Part shown: positions 44,230 to 55,639 of the stretch, piece after piece
Layout: every line of letters begins with the position of its first letter
Position numbering within the stretch: the stretch's first letter is position 1
Program-made: the position numbers and the translations under genes
The notes under the pieces: model-generated
Told to the model about the DNA's origin: nothing
What the model saw: only the letters and a program-made list of their open reading frames with translations
Database searches by the model: none
From: Adiantum capillus-veneris
Taxonomy: Eukaryota; Streptophyta; Polypodiopsida; Polypodiales; Pteridaceae
Assembly: GCA_014529385.2 (NCBI GenBank)
Contig: CM043962.1
Location: 43,963,598 to 44,023,597, forward strand
Direction: 5' to 3'
DNA length: 60,000 nucleotides

Positions 44230-46757
44230 TCCCACTTTACATAGTCTTAGCTCCTCTTTTAGTCTTTGATGTCCTGCATGTTGGCACTTGCAATCAGCAT
44301 GTCTCAACATACAACATTAGAGTGATGAACTTCCCATCTCCCAAATTCTTCATGTAGATGCAATGATCTGAGTTGCATCTTCTAAATCTAGGATCCAACA
44401 TCTATCGATCAAAATTCAAGTACCATTGTCTTTATTCTTTCTTTAAACTATACAAGATCTTATTTAATCTACAAACCATTTTCTCCTTACCCCTTACTTC
44501 ATACCCCTTTGGTTGAAGCATGTAATTTCCTCCTCTAAGTCACAATGAGGGAATGTCGTATTTACATCCATTTTCTCAATATTTAAATAATGAGCAGCCA
44601 TCCACAAGGCTTAAGACAAGTCTAATTGACTTCATTCTTACAAGAGGAGAAAATATTTCATTGAATTCAATACCTTTCTTTTGAGAAAACCCTTTTACCA
44701 CAAGCCTAGACTTGTACCTTTTTTTCCCCCTTTCTTCTTCCTTCAGCTTGTAAACCCATTTGTTCTGAGGTGCCTGCTCACCTTTAGGCAACTCAACCAA
44801 CTCCCATGTTTGGTTGCAATGTAATGAGTCCATCTCCACTTGCATGCTCTTTATCCATTCTTTTTTGGATTCGTGTTGCATAGCTTCCTCGTATGACTCC
44901 GGCTCTCTAGAACCTGTGATGAAGAGATGGTTTAAGGAAGGAATAAACCTTTCTAGAGGTCTACTTGCTCTTGTATATCTTTGAGGAATAGGTTGAGGCT
45001 CCTCATTTGGTTGACGTTGTTGTACGTTGTCACCGTATGCATTCCTTGAGTCTTCACCGTCCTCAAGCTCCATGTACTCATCACCTGTTTCTTTTGTTTG
45101 TTTTCTTCCAAGTAATCTTGGTACATATTTTGTTCATTAAAAATTACATCCTTACTTCTAAAAATTTTACCATCTTTAGGATTCCATAGGCGATACCCAA
45201 AGTCACCTTCTCCATAGCCAATAAAGAAACACTTTTTGGACTTTGCATCTAGCTTTGATCTTAGGCTTCTATCTATGTGCATAAAAGCCTCACACTCAAA
45301 CACTTTGAGAAATGAATAATTCACCGGTTTACCTATCCATGCCTCCTCTGGAACTCCCCCATCCAATGGCGTTGAGGGCAACCTATTGATCAAATACACA
45401 GATGTACTTATTGCTTCCGCCCAAAGCTCAAGTTGTAAGCCTGCATGTAGCCGCATGCTTTGTACTCACTCCATGATTGTTCAGTTCATCCTTTCGGAAA
45501 TTCCATTCTGTTGAGGCATGCTTGCGGTTATCCTTTTCCTCCAAATGCCATTGCTAGCACAAAAGCTTTCAAAAGATTGGCTGCAATATTCGCCTCCATT
45601 GTCAGATCTGAGGCATTTAACCTTGGTACCTACTTCATTCTCCACAAAGGCTTTCCACCTTTGAAATATAGAAAACACATCGGATTTATTCACAAAAATC
45701 TATGTTTGTCTAGTTGCATCGTCTATGAATGTTACATAGTACAATGAGCCACCAAGGGATAGTGTACTTGCAGGACCTCAAGCATCACAATGAACGAATT
45801 CAAGTTTTTTATTTTTTTCTTTCATTTCTTGCATTTAGGAATTTTACCCTCTTTTGTTTACCATAAATACGACCTTCAGGGAACTCTAAGTCCGCTTATT
45901 TCAAACATGGTAGAAACTTATTTGATTGAGGGATTTGCATTCCTTTGGCACAAATATGCCCAAGTTGATAGTGCCATACCACATTGTCGACTTCTGTAGC
46001 TATTGTACAAGTTTAAGATTGCATGTTGACAGTACACAAGTAAAGTGCACCGACCTTTTCTCCCTTGGAAACCACCAAAGATCCCTTTGAGATCTTCCAC
46101 CGTTTGTTTCCGAATACAATGATGTGACCTTCATCACCCAATTGTCCTGTAGAGATCATTTTTTTTGCAAAGAGAAGGAACATGCCTAACATCTTTAAGC
46201 TTCCATTCATTTCCGTAGCAATTTTAACACAAATTGTATCTTTGCCGACAATTTCACAAGCTTCCTCATCTCCCAAGTATACATGCCCAAAATTACCTTT
46301 GGTGTAATCTTGGAAATGCTACTTGTGTGGTGTCGCATGGAATGAAGCCCCGGAATCTACTATCCAGGAATAGACACATTGTCTAATGAGAGAATTAGAG
46401 CATCTTGCTCTACTTTACATACCACATTGGCCTCCGATGTTGTCTTGTTTTCTTGAGACTCCGACTCCTTCTTCTTCTTGGACCAACAATCCTTCTTGAC
46501 GTGGCACTTCTTGCCGCAATTCCAACATTCGAGAACCGACTTTGTGCGTGCCATGCTCCGCCTTGAGAGATCACAAACCTATTGATTTTTGAACCTCTAC
46601 TTAGGCTTTCCTCTTGTTTCCACTGACAGTGTAGTACTTGATGATTCTCATGTGCTTCTCCTTTGCATTTCCTCGCTTAGGAGAACACCCACAACATCAT
46701 CAAACTTCACAGTATTTAAACCAGAGATAGAATTACTTACAACCATCACAAGGCTGT
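44230..46757 (-). pseudogene. decayed copia-A family element, minus strand, both ends missing
   Basis: Minus-strand order from right to left: Gag end (SLVMVVSNSISG near 46750) with the CCHC knuckle CWNCGKKCHVKKDC (46505-46545, one residue changed), protease SGASFH near 46340, integrase N-region, integrase core to GGEYCSQ at about 45590 and NGISERMN at 45481, integrase tail (45456-45100), and the reverse transcriptase start (to 44580). The YVDD site near 44300 has lost one base. LTRs, the Gag N-terminus and all of RNase H are absent. Frames change at least six times. It retains the integrase bases missing from copia-A. Confidence 0.88.
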
Positions 46758-47716
46758 TGTTGACCGCTGGGTCAACAGCACAACATAACTCAAGTTTCGT
46801 ACCAAAGTCTTATCTTTTGCGAGTTATGAAATGCTGCGGATTATGGCTATAAACGTCATTTGTAATGAGAGTAGTTATTCTAGTTTCAGAAGCCGGGATG
46901 CAATGGCACTTCCAGATTGTAAATACAAAGCCATTTGACCCTTTCAACCCCATTTTTGGTTAAACCTAAGGTAGCCTTAGTATATAAGGTACCTAGGTCA
47001 TTTTGTAAAAGGACTTTAATCATAATCAAAACTTAGCGCTGCCGTCTACTATGTGTGAGAGAGAAAGAGAGTGAGTGTGAGCTTCATCCTCCCGCTACGC
47101 CCGGCTCGCTCAACACATTGGAGATCCGACTACACCATTGCGGTAGGCTCCAGGAGAGCTACGCGGCGACGCCAAGCATTCCACGCGAGACGAAGCGCAC
47201 ACGTCGACGCATCTACGAGCTATTTGTGGCCGTAAGTGTATCAAATGATGTCTCTTTTTTGCGTGCTAGTAGTCTATAGAATCGTGGCGACATAAGCTAC
47301 GCATAGGTACTCATAAATTTCAGTTTCGGACACTTTCGAAATTTGGCTCTGTCATCCTATGTGTTTTCTACAGATGGGTTTAGAGTGAGGGTTTTGAGTG
47401 TAGAAGCTTAGGGATAGGTGTATCCTAGTGAGGGGATGGTGTTCCTTAAGTTTCCTACAAATCTGGCATGATTAGGTGAGTTACCTTACGCATGTGTGTA
47501 TGTGGCTAGGTGGTGTAGTTGAGGGCAGTGAGGTTCTTGATTGTGGTTTAGTTGGCCTTCCAGAGTGTTGTATGTGTAGGATGGTCTCAGCCTGACAAGC
47601 TTAAGAGATTTCCTCCGTGTGCCTATCGTGTCATCTGTGTCCTCGATTGACATTATGTTGATCTAGGTAGTGTTTGCATGCACTTCATGGGTGTGTGAGT
47701 CGCTTCCCGTCCAACA
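46758..47716 (+). repeat. LARD-like element left LTR (about 959 bp; 786 bp shared)
   Basis: It starts with the inverted repeat TGTTGACC-GCTG-GGTCAACA (46758-46777) and ends CCCGTCCAACA. A TATATAAGG box lies at 46981-46989. The part 46931-47716 matches the right LTR closely, including GCACACGTCGACGCATCTAC and GGCTAGGTGGTGTAGTTGAG. Confidence 0.75.
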
Positions 47717-47717
47717 T

Positions 47718-47735
47718 TGGCGCCGCTGCCCGGGA
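47718..47735 (+). promoter_or_regulatory. primer binding site of LARD-like element
   Basis: TGGCGCCGCTGCCCGGGAC begins one base after the LTR. This is the TGGCGCCG... type seen in Tat/Athila-like plant gypsy elements, where it is usually assigned to tRNA-Asp; I could not check the tRNA. Confidence 0.75.
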
Positions 47736-48257
47736 CACAAGGACCTAAGTAGGTTTCCTACTAACACTCGTGTGATGGTTGCTTGATTTAGTTTCGGCTA
47801 AAGAAAGCGTTTTTCTTAAGTGGATCCGGAAGGATATTCCGCGATCAAGTGGATAGGCAGGAAGCGTGTGTCTTGCCGAGGGTCTGCGACTAGATAGGTT
47901 TAGTTAGGATCTGTGGATTAGAGTAGTTGTTGGTGGTCGAGTTATTTGTGAGGTGATAAAAGCGTTTACTAGTCCGTGTGTGGCAGTGAAGCGTTTTTCT
48001 ACTCATAGATGCAAAACCCGAGATGATTTGTAGGAGTAGCTTTAGGTAAGTGATCCGATTCTGATCTAGAGCTATTCAACATTGAATTATTTGCTAAAGT
48101 TCTTGATTGCATTTGAAATCACGGAAAGGTGTGCTTTTGAGGGTAAAAATGCATTAAACAAGCTTTTGTGGATACTTTTGTATGACTGACTGATGTTGTG
48201 CATATAAAACAACATTTGCAAGGGTTCTGTGAAGAAAACCTGCAATTCTGTAAACAT

Positions 48258-49668
48258 AGATATCCTACGCGTAGGATGTCTCAAGGGGGTTCTGGAGACC
48301 AAATTTGAAAATTCTGACTGCACCAGTGGGTTCAGAGGGTAGGTTTTACCCTATTTTCATATTGACTTGGGTGTTTTTCCCTATTTTTGTTGACCAAAAG
48401 CCAAAAGGCGGAGTCAGAAAACGTAAAATTTTAGAAAAGGCTTAAATTGAGTGAATTTTGCATGTTTTTGCAATTGTGAAGCATACTTGCACTTGCTGAG
48501 AGCATAAGGAAGCATCAGGGACACTTCAGTCTCAAAAAATCAACAGTAGACATCCTACGCATAGGATGTCTACAGGGTGATCTGGTGGAAATTTTGAAAA
48601 TCTGAGGTTACCAGTGTGTTTAGAAGGTAGGTTTCACCCTTTTTTCACCTGGAAAGTGGAAATTTGACCAAATTTTGACAGATCAAAGCCAAAAGACGAG
48701 AACTGCCAGACATCCTATCCAAATTGTGTCCAAGGCCTAATTTTGAGACCAAACCATAGGGTGACTTCATGTGCATGTTATACATGATGTTTTGAGTGCA
48801 TGTGAGAGTTTTCACCTCATTTGGGTGAGAAAATTGGGTTTTAAGCAGACTTTAGTATTTTTGACTGAAAAAGGCATGAAAAGCTAGTTTTGGGGTCTTT
48901 TGACATCCAAATTAAAATCTAAGCATACCACTGGGTTACTGACATCAAGGGGAAGTTGTGGGACAAGTCTGGGGTCAAACAGGCCAAAAAGACATCCTAC
49001 GTGTAGGATGTCTTCACCATGATTTAGGACTCCAAACCAACTTATGAGCATACCACAATGATCAGCACCTTAAGGAGAGTCTGTGGTTCAAATTTGGAGC
49101 AATGAGCAGTTAGACATCCTACACGTAGGATGTCTATTGCATGATTTTGAGACCAAAATTCTACTGTGACCATACCATGCTGTCATATAGCCTTAGGCAA
49201 GCTTCCTAGGCAAATTTGGTCCAATTTGGAGTTGATTTGACTTGGGAATTCATCAGAACAGACATCAGGCTTTTGGAACAGATTCTTGATCATTTGACCA
49301 ACCTATAGGTGTCAGAATCAAAAAATAAAAATAGCTGTGAGTTTAGCACATCAAGGGGAAGCTACAGTGCAAGTTTGATCTGAAACAAAGCAAAAAGACA
49401 TCCTACGCGTAGGATGTCTCCAGCTTGATTTAGGACTCCAAACCAACCTATGAGCACACCACTGTGATCAGCACACCAAGGAGAAGCTGGGGTGAAAATT
49501 TCAAGTCATTCTGAGCAAAAAGACATCCTACGTGTAGGATGTCTCAAGGCCATTTTTAAATCCAAATGAGAATCTGAGCATACCATTGTGTTGCTGGACT
49601 TAAGGGGAGTCTCTGGACCAAATTTTGTTAAATTCTGAGCATATAGACATACTACGCGTAGGATGTCT
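48258..49668. repeat. tandem units of ~125 bp each centred on a 24-bp palindrome
   Basis: AGACATCCTACG followed by its own reverse complement occurs at 48258-48281, 48548-48571, 48990-49013, 49112-49135, 49396-49419, 49521-49544 and 49645-49668. Degenerate copies lie at 48708 and 49260. Spacing is near 125 bp or multiples of 125-150. The DNA between shares blocks such as GACTCCAAACCAAC, TGAGCA.ACCA and AAGG.GAAG.TG. Only the 49396 copy is perfect. The others deviate mainly in the central CGCG. Confidence 0.92.
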
Positions 49669-49896
49669 CTAGGCCAGTTTTAGGGCCCAACTGTAATTTT
49701 GACCATACAGGAGTGTTCACAGTGTCACAGAGATCCCAAATCTTTTTTCAAAATTGAATTTGGACTCATTTTGACCAGTCTAAACTGCATTTCACTGTTT
49801 TGGCCATAACTTTCACAAACGGTATCGGATCGGAAAAGTTTTTATATCAAAACGTAGCTTGAGAGCGGCTCTACAGATCTTAGCGGCTCTACAAAT

Positions 49897-50680
49897 CCAT
49901 TTGACCCTTTCAACCCCATTTTTGGTTAAACCTAAGGTAGCCTTAGTATATAAGGTACCTAGGTCATTTTGTAAAAGGACTTTAATCATAATCAAAACTT
50001 AGCGTTGCCGTCTACCGTGTGAGAGAGAAAGAGAGTGAGTGTGAGCTTCATCCTCCTGCTACGCCTGGCTCGCTCAACACATTGGAGATCCGACTGCACC
50101 ATTGCGGTAGGCTCGAGGAGAGCTACGCGACGACGCCAAGCATTCCACGCGAGACGAAGCGCACACGCCGACGCATCTACGAGCTATTTGTGGCCGTAAG
50201 TGTATCAAACGATGTCTATTTTCTACGTGCTAGTAGTCTATAGAATCCTGGCGACATAAGCTACGCATAGGTACTCATAAATTTCAGTTTCGGACACTTT
50301 CGAAATTCGGCTCTGTCATCCTACGCGTTTTCTGCAGATGGGTTTAGAGTGAGGGTTTTGAGTGTAGAAGCTTAGGGATAGGTGTATCCTAGTGAGGGGA
50401 TGGTGTTCCTTAAGTTTCCTACAAATCTGGCATGATTAGGTGAGTTACCTTACGCATGTGTGTATGTGGCTAGGTGGTGTAGTTGAGGGCAGTGAGGTTC
50501 TTGATTGTGGTTTAGTTGGCCTTCCAGAGTGTTGTATGTGTAGGATGGTCTCAGCCTGACAAGCTTAAGAGATTTCCTCCGTGTGCCTATCGTGTCATCT
50601 GTGTCCTCGATTGACATTATGTTGATCTAGGTAGTGTTTGCATGCACTTCATGGGTGAGTGAGTCGCTTCTCGTCCAACA
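49897..50680 (+). repeat. LARD-like element right LTR (784 bp shared)
   Basis: Matches 46931-47716 and ends CTCGTCCAACA. TATATAAGG at 49947-49955. Few differences by eye. It is followed not by target-site DNA but by the inverted primer-site/LTR end listed next. Confidence 0.8.
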
Positions 50681-50725
50681 GCGGCGCCAATGTTGGACGG
50701 GAAGCGACTCACACACCCATGAAGT
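50646..50725. repeat. 35-bp head-to-head LTR palindrome with primer-site loop
   Basis: The last 35 bp of the right LTR (50646-50680) are followed by GCGGCGCCAA (50681-50690), then by the reverse complement of those LTR bases (50691-50725, two mismatches). The 10-base centre is the reverse complement of the primer binding site start. The right arm matches the left LTR (CCCGTCCAACA) better than it matches its immediate neighbour (CTCGTCCAACA). Confidence 0.9.
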
Positions 50726-50727
50726 CA

Positions 50728-50870
50728 CAACTTATAACCACAATGCACATACATACACACAGTACAATATCTCTTACTACTATACAATAAAACCCATAGC
50801 CTTTAATAGTCAAACCTTATAACCACAATGCACATACATACACACAGTACAATGTCTCATACTACTATAC
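50728..50870. repeat. tandem duplication, about 87 bp x 2
   Basis: CTTATAACCACAATGCACAT followed by ACATACACACAGTACAAT occurs at about 50730 and 50817, each followed by CTACTATACAATA. The second copy is truncated. Confidence 0.8.
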
Positions 50871-51009
50871 AATAGTTATGAAAACCAAAGCACCAACCAA
50901 GCTCCTTGTAGCACCAAATAATGAAATCTACAAAAACTCAAACCTTAGTGTTCCAACATGCAAAAAGAACTTTAACCCCAAATTAAAGGCCAAAACATGC
51001 CTAAAATTA

Positions 51010-52628
51010 AACCAAGCTTTTGCATGGTCAATGGCATGAGGTTAATATCAGAGCCACCATCCACGATCACGCCTGTAAACTCCAAGCACTGCCCTGAGAA
51101 GGTCACCCCTAAATGTAGGATCTATTTGGAGAAGTTCCCTGTCTTCAAAATCTCCTGAGCTGGCAATGCTATTAATCTGTGTAGTCTTCCTTGTGGAAGA
51201 GCTTGGGCTTCCATGTCTTGTAGGGCTTCTATGTATGCTTGTTCCGATTCTGAGGGCATATATGCATGTTGTGGCTCTGGTGTTGTTTCTTCTTCTACTA
51301 TTGTTTGCAATCCACTAGTTGACTCCTTTGGAGGCGTCATAGATAGAGGTTTCTCTATGGGCAAAGGTATGCCTTGGGTGATTCTTTGAGACCTTGTGAG
51401 CCTGAGATCTCTTGGGCCAAAGTGGCATGTGAAGGTTGAGGAGTAAGGACATGAGTGGATGGTGAGGGCAAAGTGGCTATAGTGGGCTCTTGTGAAGTAA
51501 GCACAGAGTCTACAGAGAAGAATATGGGCGTTGCTTTGGGAAATATCTAGTGTAATGGTATTTTGCATATGGACAATGTCTACATGGTGGAGTGCCTTCT
51601 GGTACTCAACATGTGGTTTGGAAGTGACCATATTCACCACACCTATAGCACATCACTAGTCGGTTTGCTAACCAAGGGTTGGTGGGGCGTGGAGCGCCTG
51701 TGGAACAAAAACCTTGTCTGGCTAGGGGTGGTATAGAAGCTCTATATCAAAGGGCCACCGTATGCGGACACATTGAGGATGTTGGGGGATGGTAACAACG
51801 GAGGAGATATACTAGCTAAGTGGGTTTCCCATGATGGTGGTGACTATGTGAGGCGCTAATGGGTGTGGCGCTCATGTGCATGGACGAGGCCATATTTTGG
51901 TGTACATGATGGACACCCTTCAAATGGTAACAATCCTTGGTCTCATGACCCCCTTTACCACAAAACTAATAGTTTAGCATCATGGGGCATTACTGAGGTG
52001 GGTGGCCAAAGTTATTACAATTTTTGTACCATACTTGGGCCCTAGCCTCTTGTTGATCTTTCATTTCTTCTTGATTTGTGCCACTATATCTATTTGCTAG
52101 GTCAATCGAGTGGATGTTGATATGGATGTATTTTCCTTTTGTAGTGCCCTCTGCAATTTTAGGGTTTCTAGCTCTCTTTTGAGAGACAGTAGAGTGTCAC
52201 CATTAGGGTCATTCGTAAGAACAGTGGGCAAAGAGTTACCTGGTGAGCCGGAAAATTGTACTATGGTATTTTTTATTATGTTAGCAGCGGCCAAAAAATC
52301 ATCCAATGTAGCTTCAATTCGTAGGGTTTCTTGAAGCTTTTGCTGAGACTCAGCGGACAAGGCCTTCTCCACCCGCTTCTTAATCATGAAATCTCCTGGT
52401 TGTTGGGATAGCCTGGCTACCAGGGATCTAGCTCATGTTATCAATTCATTGAAGGTTTTCCCAGGTCTCAACTCCAAGCTTTCCAATTGATCCAAGGCCT
52501 TCTTTATATACTCATCTAGTTCAAAATCAGCAGTAAAGGCCACTTTGAGCTTGGCATTCCAGTTGCTAAAGTGACCCTCTGGAAACTGACTATACCACTT
52601 GTTGGTCAGTCCCTCTAGGGTGGAGGGG
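51010..52628 (-). pseudogene. gypsy-2 Gag C-terminal region, zinc knuckle and protease start
   Basis: From right to left: the Gag core ends near 52433. A helical region, RVEKALSAESQQKLQETLRI with ETLKLQRALQKE, follows to 52097. A CCHC knuckle, CYRCGEYGHFQTTC, is at about 51608-51653 in a different frame from its surroundings. A proline/glutamate-rich linker (ETTPEPQHAYMPSESEQAY) follows, then a protease-like VIVDGGSDINLMPLTMQKLG at about 51015-51075. DGGS replaces the usual DTGS/DSGS. The frame changes several times. Confidence 0.75.
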
Positions 52629-52633
52629 AAAAG
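52629..52633. repeat. target site duplication AAAAG (left)
   Basis: Identical to 57851-57855 on the far side of copia-C. The gypsy-2 Gag frame continues across it. Confidence 0.93.
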
Positions 52634-52956
52634 TGTAAAGAATGAGGATGCAAGAGAGCTACACAAGACAAGCACAAAGCACACAGAGATGGAAAGCTTC
52701 TTCTTCTTCTTCACAGAAAAAGAGAGTACAAAATGACTAAGTGCTAAAGCTGAAAAGTAGCACATATGTACATGCGGTCACTAAGTGTGAACTCGCTAGA
52801 AGCGTACTAGGCTGGCACTATAAGTGTAGTCCAGCTGTAGAATCACTGGCAGAGATCCTCCGTGTCGGTCACCTAACGCGCCAGTGAGTAAATGCCGTAA
52901 GCGGCCAAGACCCGTAGTGGATGCCAGCTCAAGGTGTAGAGCTCGACATCTCAACA
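52634..52956 (-). repeat. copia-C 3' LTR (323 bp)
   Basis: On the minus strand, TGTTGAGATGTCG ... TTCTTTACA. The polypurine tract CTCGAGGGGGAG (52957-52968, minus) abuts it. It contains a CTT repeat at 52698-52712. Confidence 0.93.
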
Positions 52957-52976
52957 CTCCCCCTCGAGCTCTGCAT

Positions 52977-54242
52977 GTCGCAGAGTCCAAGCATAGTCCG
53001 GAAACGTCGAAGCTTCTCAGCTCCAAGGCCCTTGGTAAAGATATCCGCTATCTGCTCCTCTGTGCTGACGTAGACCAAGTCGATGTCGCCCGCCAACACT
53101 CGCTCTCGAACGTAGTGGTAATGGACCTCTATGTGTTTGGTCGTGGCATGGAACACTGGGTTCCTAGCCAATTGCATGCTGCTGAGGTTGTCACAATGGA
53201 TGACAATCTCTTGGTCCACCTGCACTCCCAAGTCCTCAAGTAATGTGCGTAGCCAAGCTACCTCGCACGCCGCAACTGCTGCACCTCTGTACTCGGCCTC
53301 TGTGCTCGATAAAGCAACCGTAGGCTGCTTTTTGCTGCTCCAAGTAACAGCAGCACTCCCAAAAGAGAAAATGAAGCCACTCGTAGATCTCCTATCAACA
53401 ATGCTACCTGCCCAATCTGCATCTGTATACCCATACAATGCTAATGGTGCATCTACTGCATAGAACAATGCGTAGTCAAGAGTACCTTGCACATACCTAA
53501 GTGTGCATCGTACTCCATCCAAATGTGGCTTCCTCGGAAGCTGCATGAACTGACTCTCCAAGCCTACTATGTAGCTCAAGTCTGGCCTCGTGATAGTCAA
53601 GTAGATTAGACTACCCACAATCTTCCTGTACATGTTGACATCCTCAACAACATCACCCTTCTCTGCACTCAGCTTTGCATTCACATCCAAGGGAATAGAA
53701 ATTGGCTTACAATCAGCCATACCATACTTTGACAACATGTCCAAAGCATATTGTCTCTGTGATAGCCATACACCCTCTGGAGTCCTGATCACCTCAATGC
53801 CAAGAAAGTAGCGCAACTCGCCTAAATCTTTCATTTCAAACTCCTGTTTGAGAAGACCCTTCACATGGTCAATCTCCATAGCATTGTCACCAACAATAAT
53901 AAGGTCATCTACATATATGGTAATGACCACAATCCCCACATCACTCTCACGTACATAGAGTGAATGATCAGCATGAGCTCTCCTAAAACCAATATTGACA
54001 AGATACTTGGCAATCCTGTCATACCATGCTCTAGAGCCCTGCTTCAAACCATACAAAGCTTTGAGAAGCCTGCATACATAATCTGGGTAACCTGAATCGA
54101 CATAACCAGGTGGCTGATCCATATACACTTCCTCTTGCAACTCACCATTCAAGAAGGCATTCTTTACATCCATTTGATGCATAATCCATCCTCTAGATGC
54201 AGCCACTGCTATGACAGCTCTCACAGTCGTCATCTTTGCCAC
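52977..54242 (-). pseudogene. copia-C reverse transcriptase (C-terminal) and RNase H
   Basis: The minus-strand frame from 54242 starts in the fingers, MTTVRAVIAVAASRGWIMHQ, and continues MDVKNAFLNGELQEEVYM, then ALYGLKQGSRAWYDR, IYVDDLIIVG near 53900-53930, and DLGELRYFLGIEV. RNase H has YTDADWAGSIVDRRSTSGF and CDNLSSMQLARNPVFHATTK. Stop near 52929. Catalytic residues are all readable. The frame is cut from the upstream part by a frameshift at about 54236. Confidence 0.92.
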
Positions 54243-55639
54243 TGGAGCAAGGTCTCCTCATAGTCTATGCCATACGTCTGTGCATAACCCTTTGCGACCA
54301 GCCTTGCCTTGTGACGCTCAATGTTACCATCAGCCTTATGCTTGGTTTTATACACCCATTTACAGCCAATAGCTTTCTTGCCACTTGGCAATGGCACCAA
54401 CTCCCATGTGTCATTTTCTTCCAATGCATCCATCTCTTCATTCATTGCATCATCCCAATGCACATTTCCAACTGCATCCTCAAAACATGTGCGCTCCACA
54501 TCCTGTATCACCTTAGCCATGTAGGCTTGGTGATGCGCTAGATACCCATCATAAGGCAATTTCTGAACTGGATTTCTGACTCTATTAGATCTGCGCGGTC
54601 CTGGGTCACTCCTTTGCCCTCTAGCATCTTCTTGTACTTTCCTTACACCAGGTGTCCTGATAGCCGGAATTCCAAATTCCTCATCAAGACTTTGTTCAAA
54701 ACCATTTGAATCCATGTCTACATGTGAAAAACCTGATGATGCATCAACCATAAAGGGAGGTTCATCAACCTTTTCCTTTCCTTTCCGTGATACATTCCCT
54801 GTACCTGTTGGTGGAGTAACCTGCGTACGTAGTCTACCATTCCATGGTTTCTCAACAGAGCCACGAGAAGAGGACTCTTGTGATCCACTCAAAACCTGTG
54901 ACTGTGGCCTCACATTTTGTACAACCACATCATGTTCTACATCAGCCCCAATAGTGCCATGTGCATTACTGTACCAGCTGCTCATCTCATCAAAGACTAC
55001 ATCTCTGCTCACTCGTAATTCTCGTGTAGTAGGATTGTAGCACCTGTACCCCTTTTGTTCAAGGGAATATCCCACAAGAATACATTTCTCTGCTTTAGGA
55101 TCCAATTTCCTACGTAGCTCATTTGGTACATGCACGTAAGCTATGCAGCCAAACACTTTCAAGTGTGCCAAATCAGACTTTGTACCTGTAAACTTTTCCT
55201 CAGGTGTTACATCATGCACCGCAGCTGTAGGTGTCCTGTTCATAATGTACACAGCTGTATTTATGGCTTCAGCCCAGAAATGATGAGGCATATTCTTCTC
55301 ATTCATCAATGCACGTGCAACCTCTGCAATGTGCCTGTTTTTCCTTTCTACGACCCCATTCTGTTGTGGAGTATATCTGCATGTAAACTGCCTACGTATA
55401 CCATGCATTCGCAGAAAATCTGAAAAATCATTGGAGAAGTACTCTCCCCCTCCATCTGACCTCAATGTCTTGATTTTCATATCTGTCTCCTTCTCAATCA
55501 TGACTTTGAAGTCTTGAAAGTGACCAAACACTTCACTTTTGTTACGCATGAAGTAGACCCATACTTTCCTTGTATGGTCATCAATGAAAGAGACATAATA
55601 CCTGCAACCATGATACTTGCAGTATCGGTTGGACCCCAA
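54230..55639 (-). pseudogene. copia-C integrase core to reverse transcriptase fingers
   Basis: 469 codons. YYVSFIDDHTRKVWVYFM and KTLRSDGGGEYFSNDF carry the second catalytic Asp. RYTPQQNGVVERKNRHIAEV carries the catalytic Glu. The integrase C-terminal region follows (LKVFGCIAYVHVP, GYSLEQKGYRCYNP), then a low-complexity linker and AIGCKWVYKTKHKADGNIER of the reverse transcriptase. It ends in ..GIDYEETLLQWQR by frameshift. Confidence 0.92.

Larger units (their letters stand above)
46758..50680 (+). mobile_element. non-coding LTR element (LARD-like) with palindrome array
   Basis: Two direct repeats of ~785 bp (46931-47716 and 49897-50680) flank about 2.2 kb without any Gag or Pol reading frame. 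A TGG-first primer site follows the left repeat after one base. The element start at 46758 (TGTTGACC) is inferred because copia sequence ends there. The first 170 bp of the left LTR do not match the sequence preceding the right repeat, so the 5' boundary of the right LTR is unclear. No polypurine tract or target duplication was found. Non-autonomous, it would need enzymes from another gypsy element. Confidence 0.78.

Noticed and set aside
47055-47279. 74-codon frame MREKESECELHPPATPGSLN, repeated at 50019
   Set aside because: It lies in both LTRs of the LARD-like element downstream of the TATA box and is followed by stops. More likely leader RNA than a protein, although a short leader peptide cannot be excluded.
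48258-49668. CRISPR-like array (regularly spaced palindromic repeats)
   Set aside because: The sequences between palindromes are themselves copies of one another, spacing is ~125 bp, and the region lies between plant LTRs with no Cas genes. It is a tandem repeat.
51122-51640. 172-codon minus frame as a separate gene
   Set aside because: It overlaps the CCHC knuckle of gypsy-2 in another frame and continues into the protease-like motif. It is part of that decayed gag.
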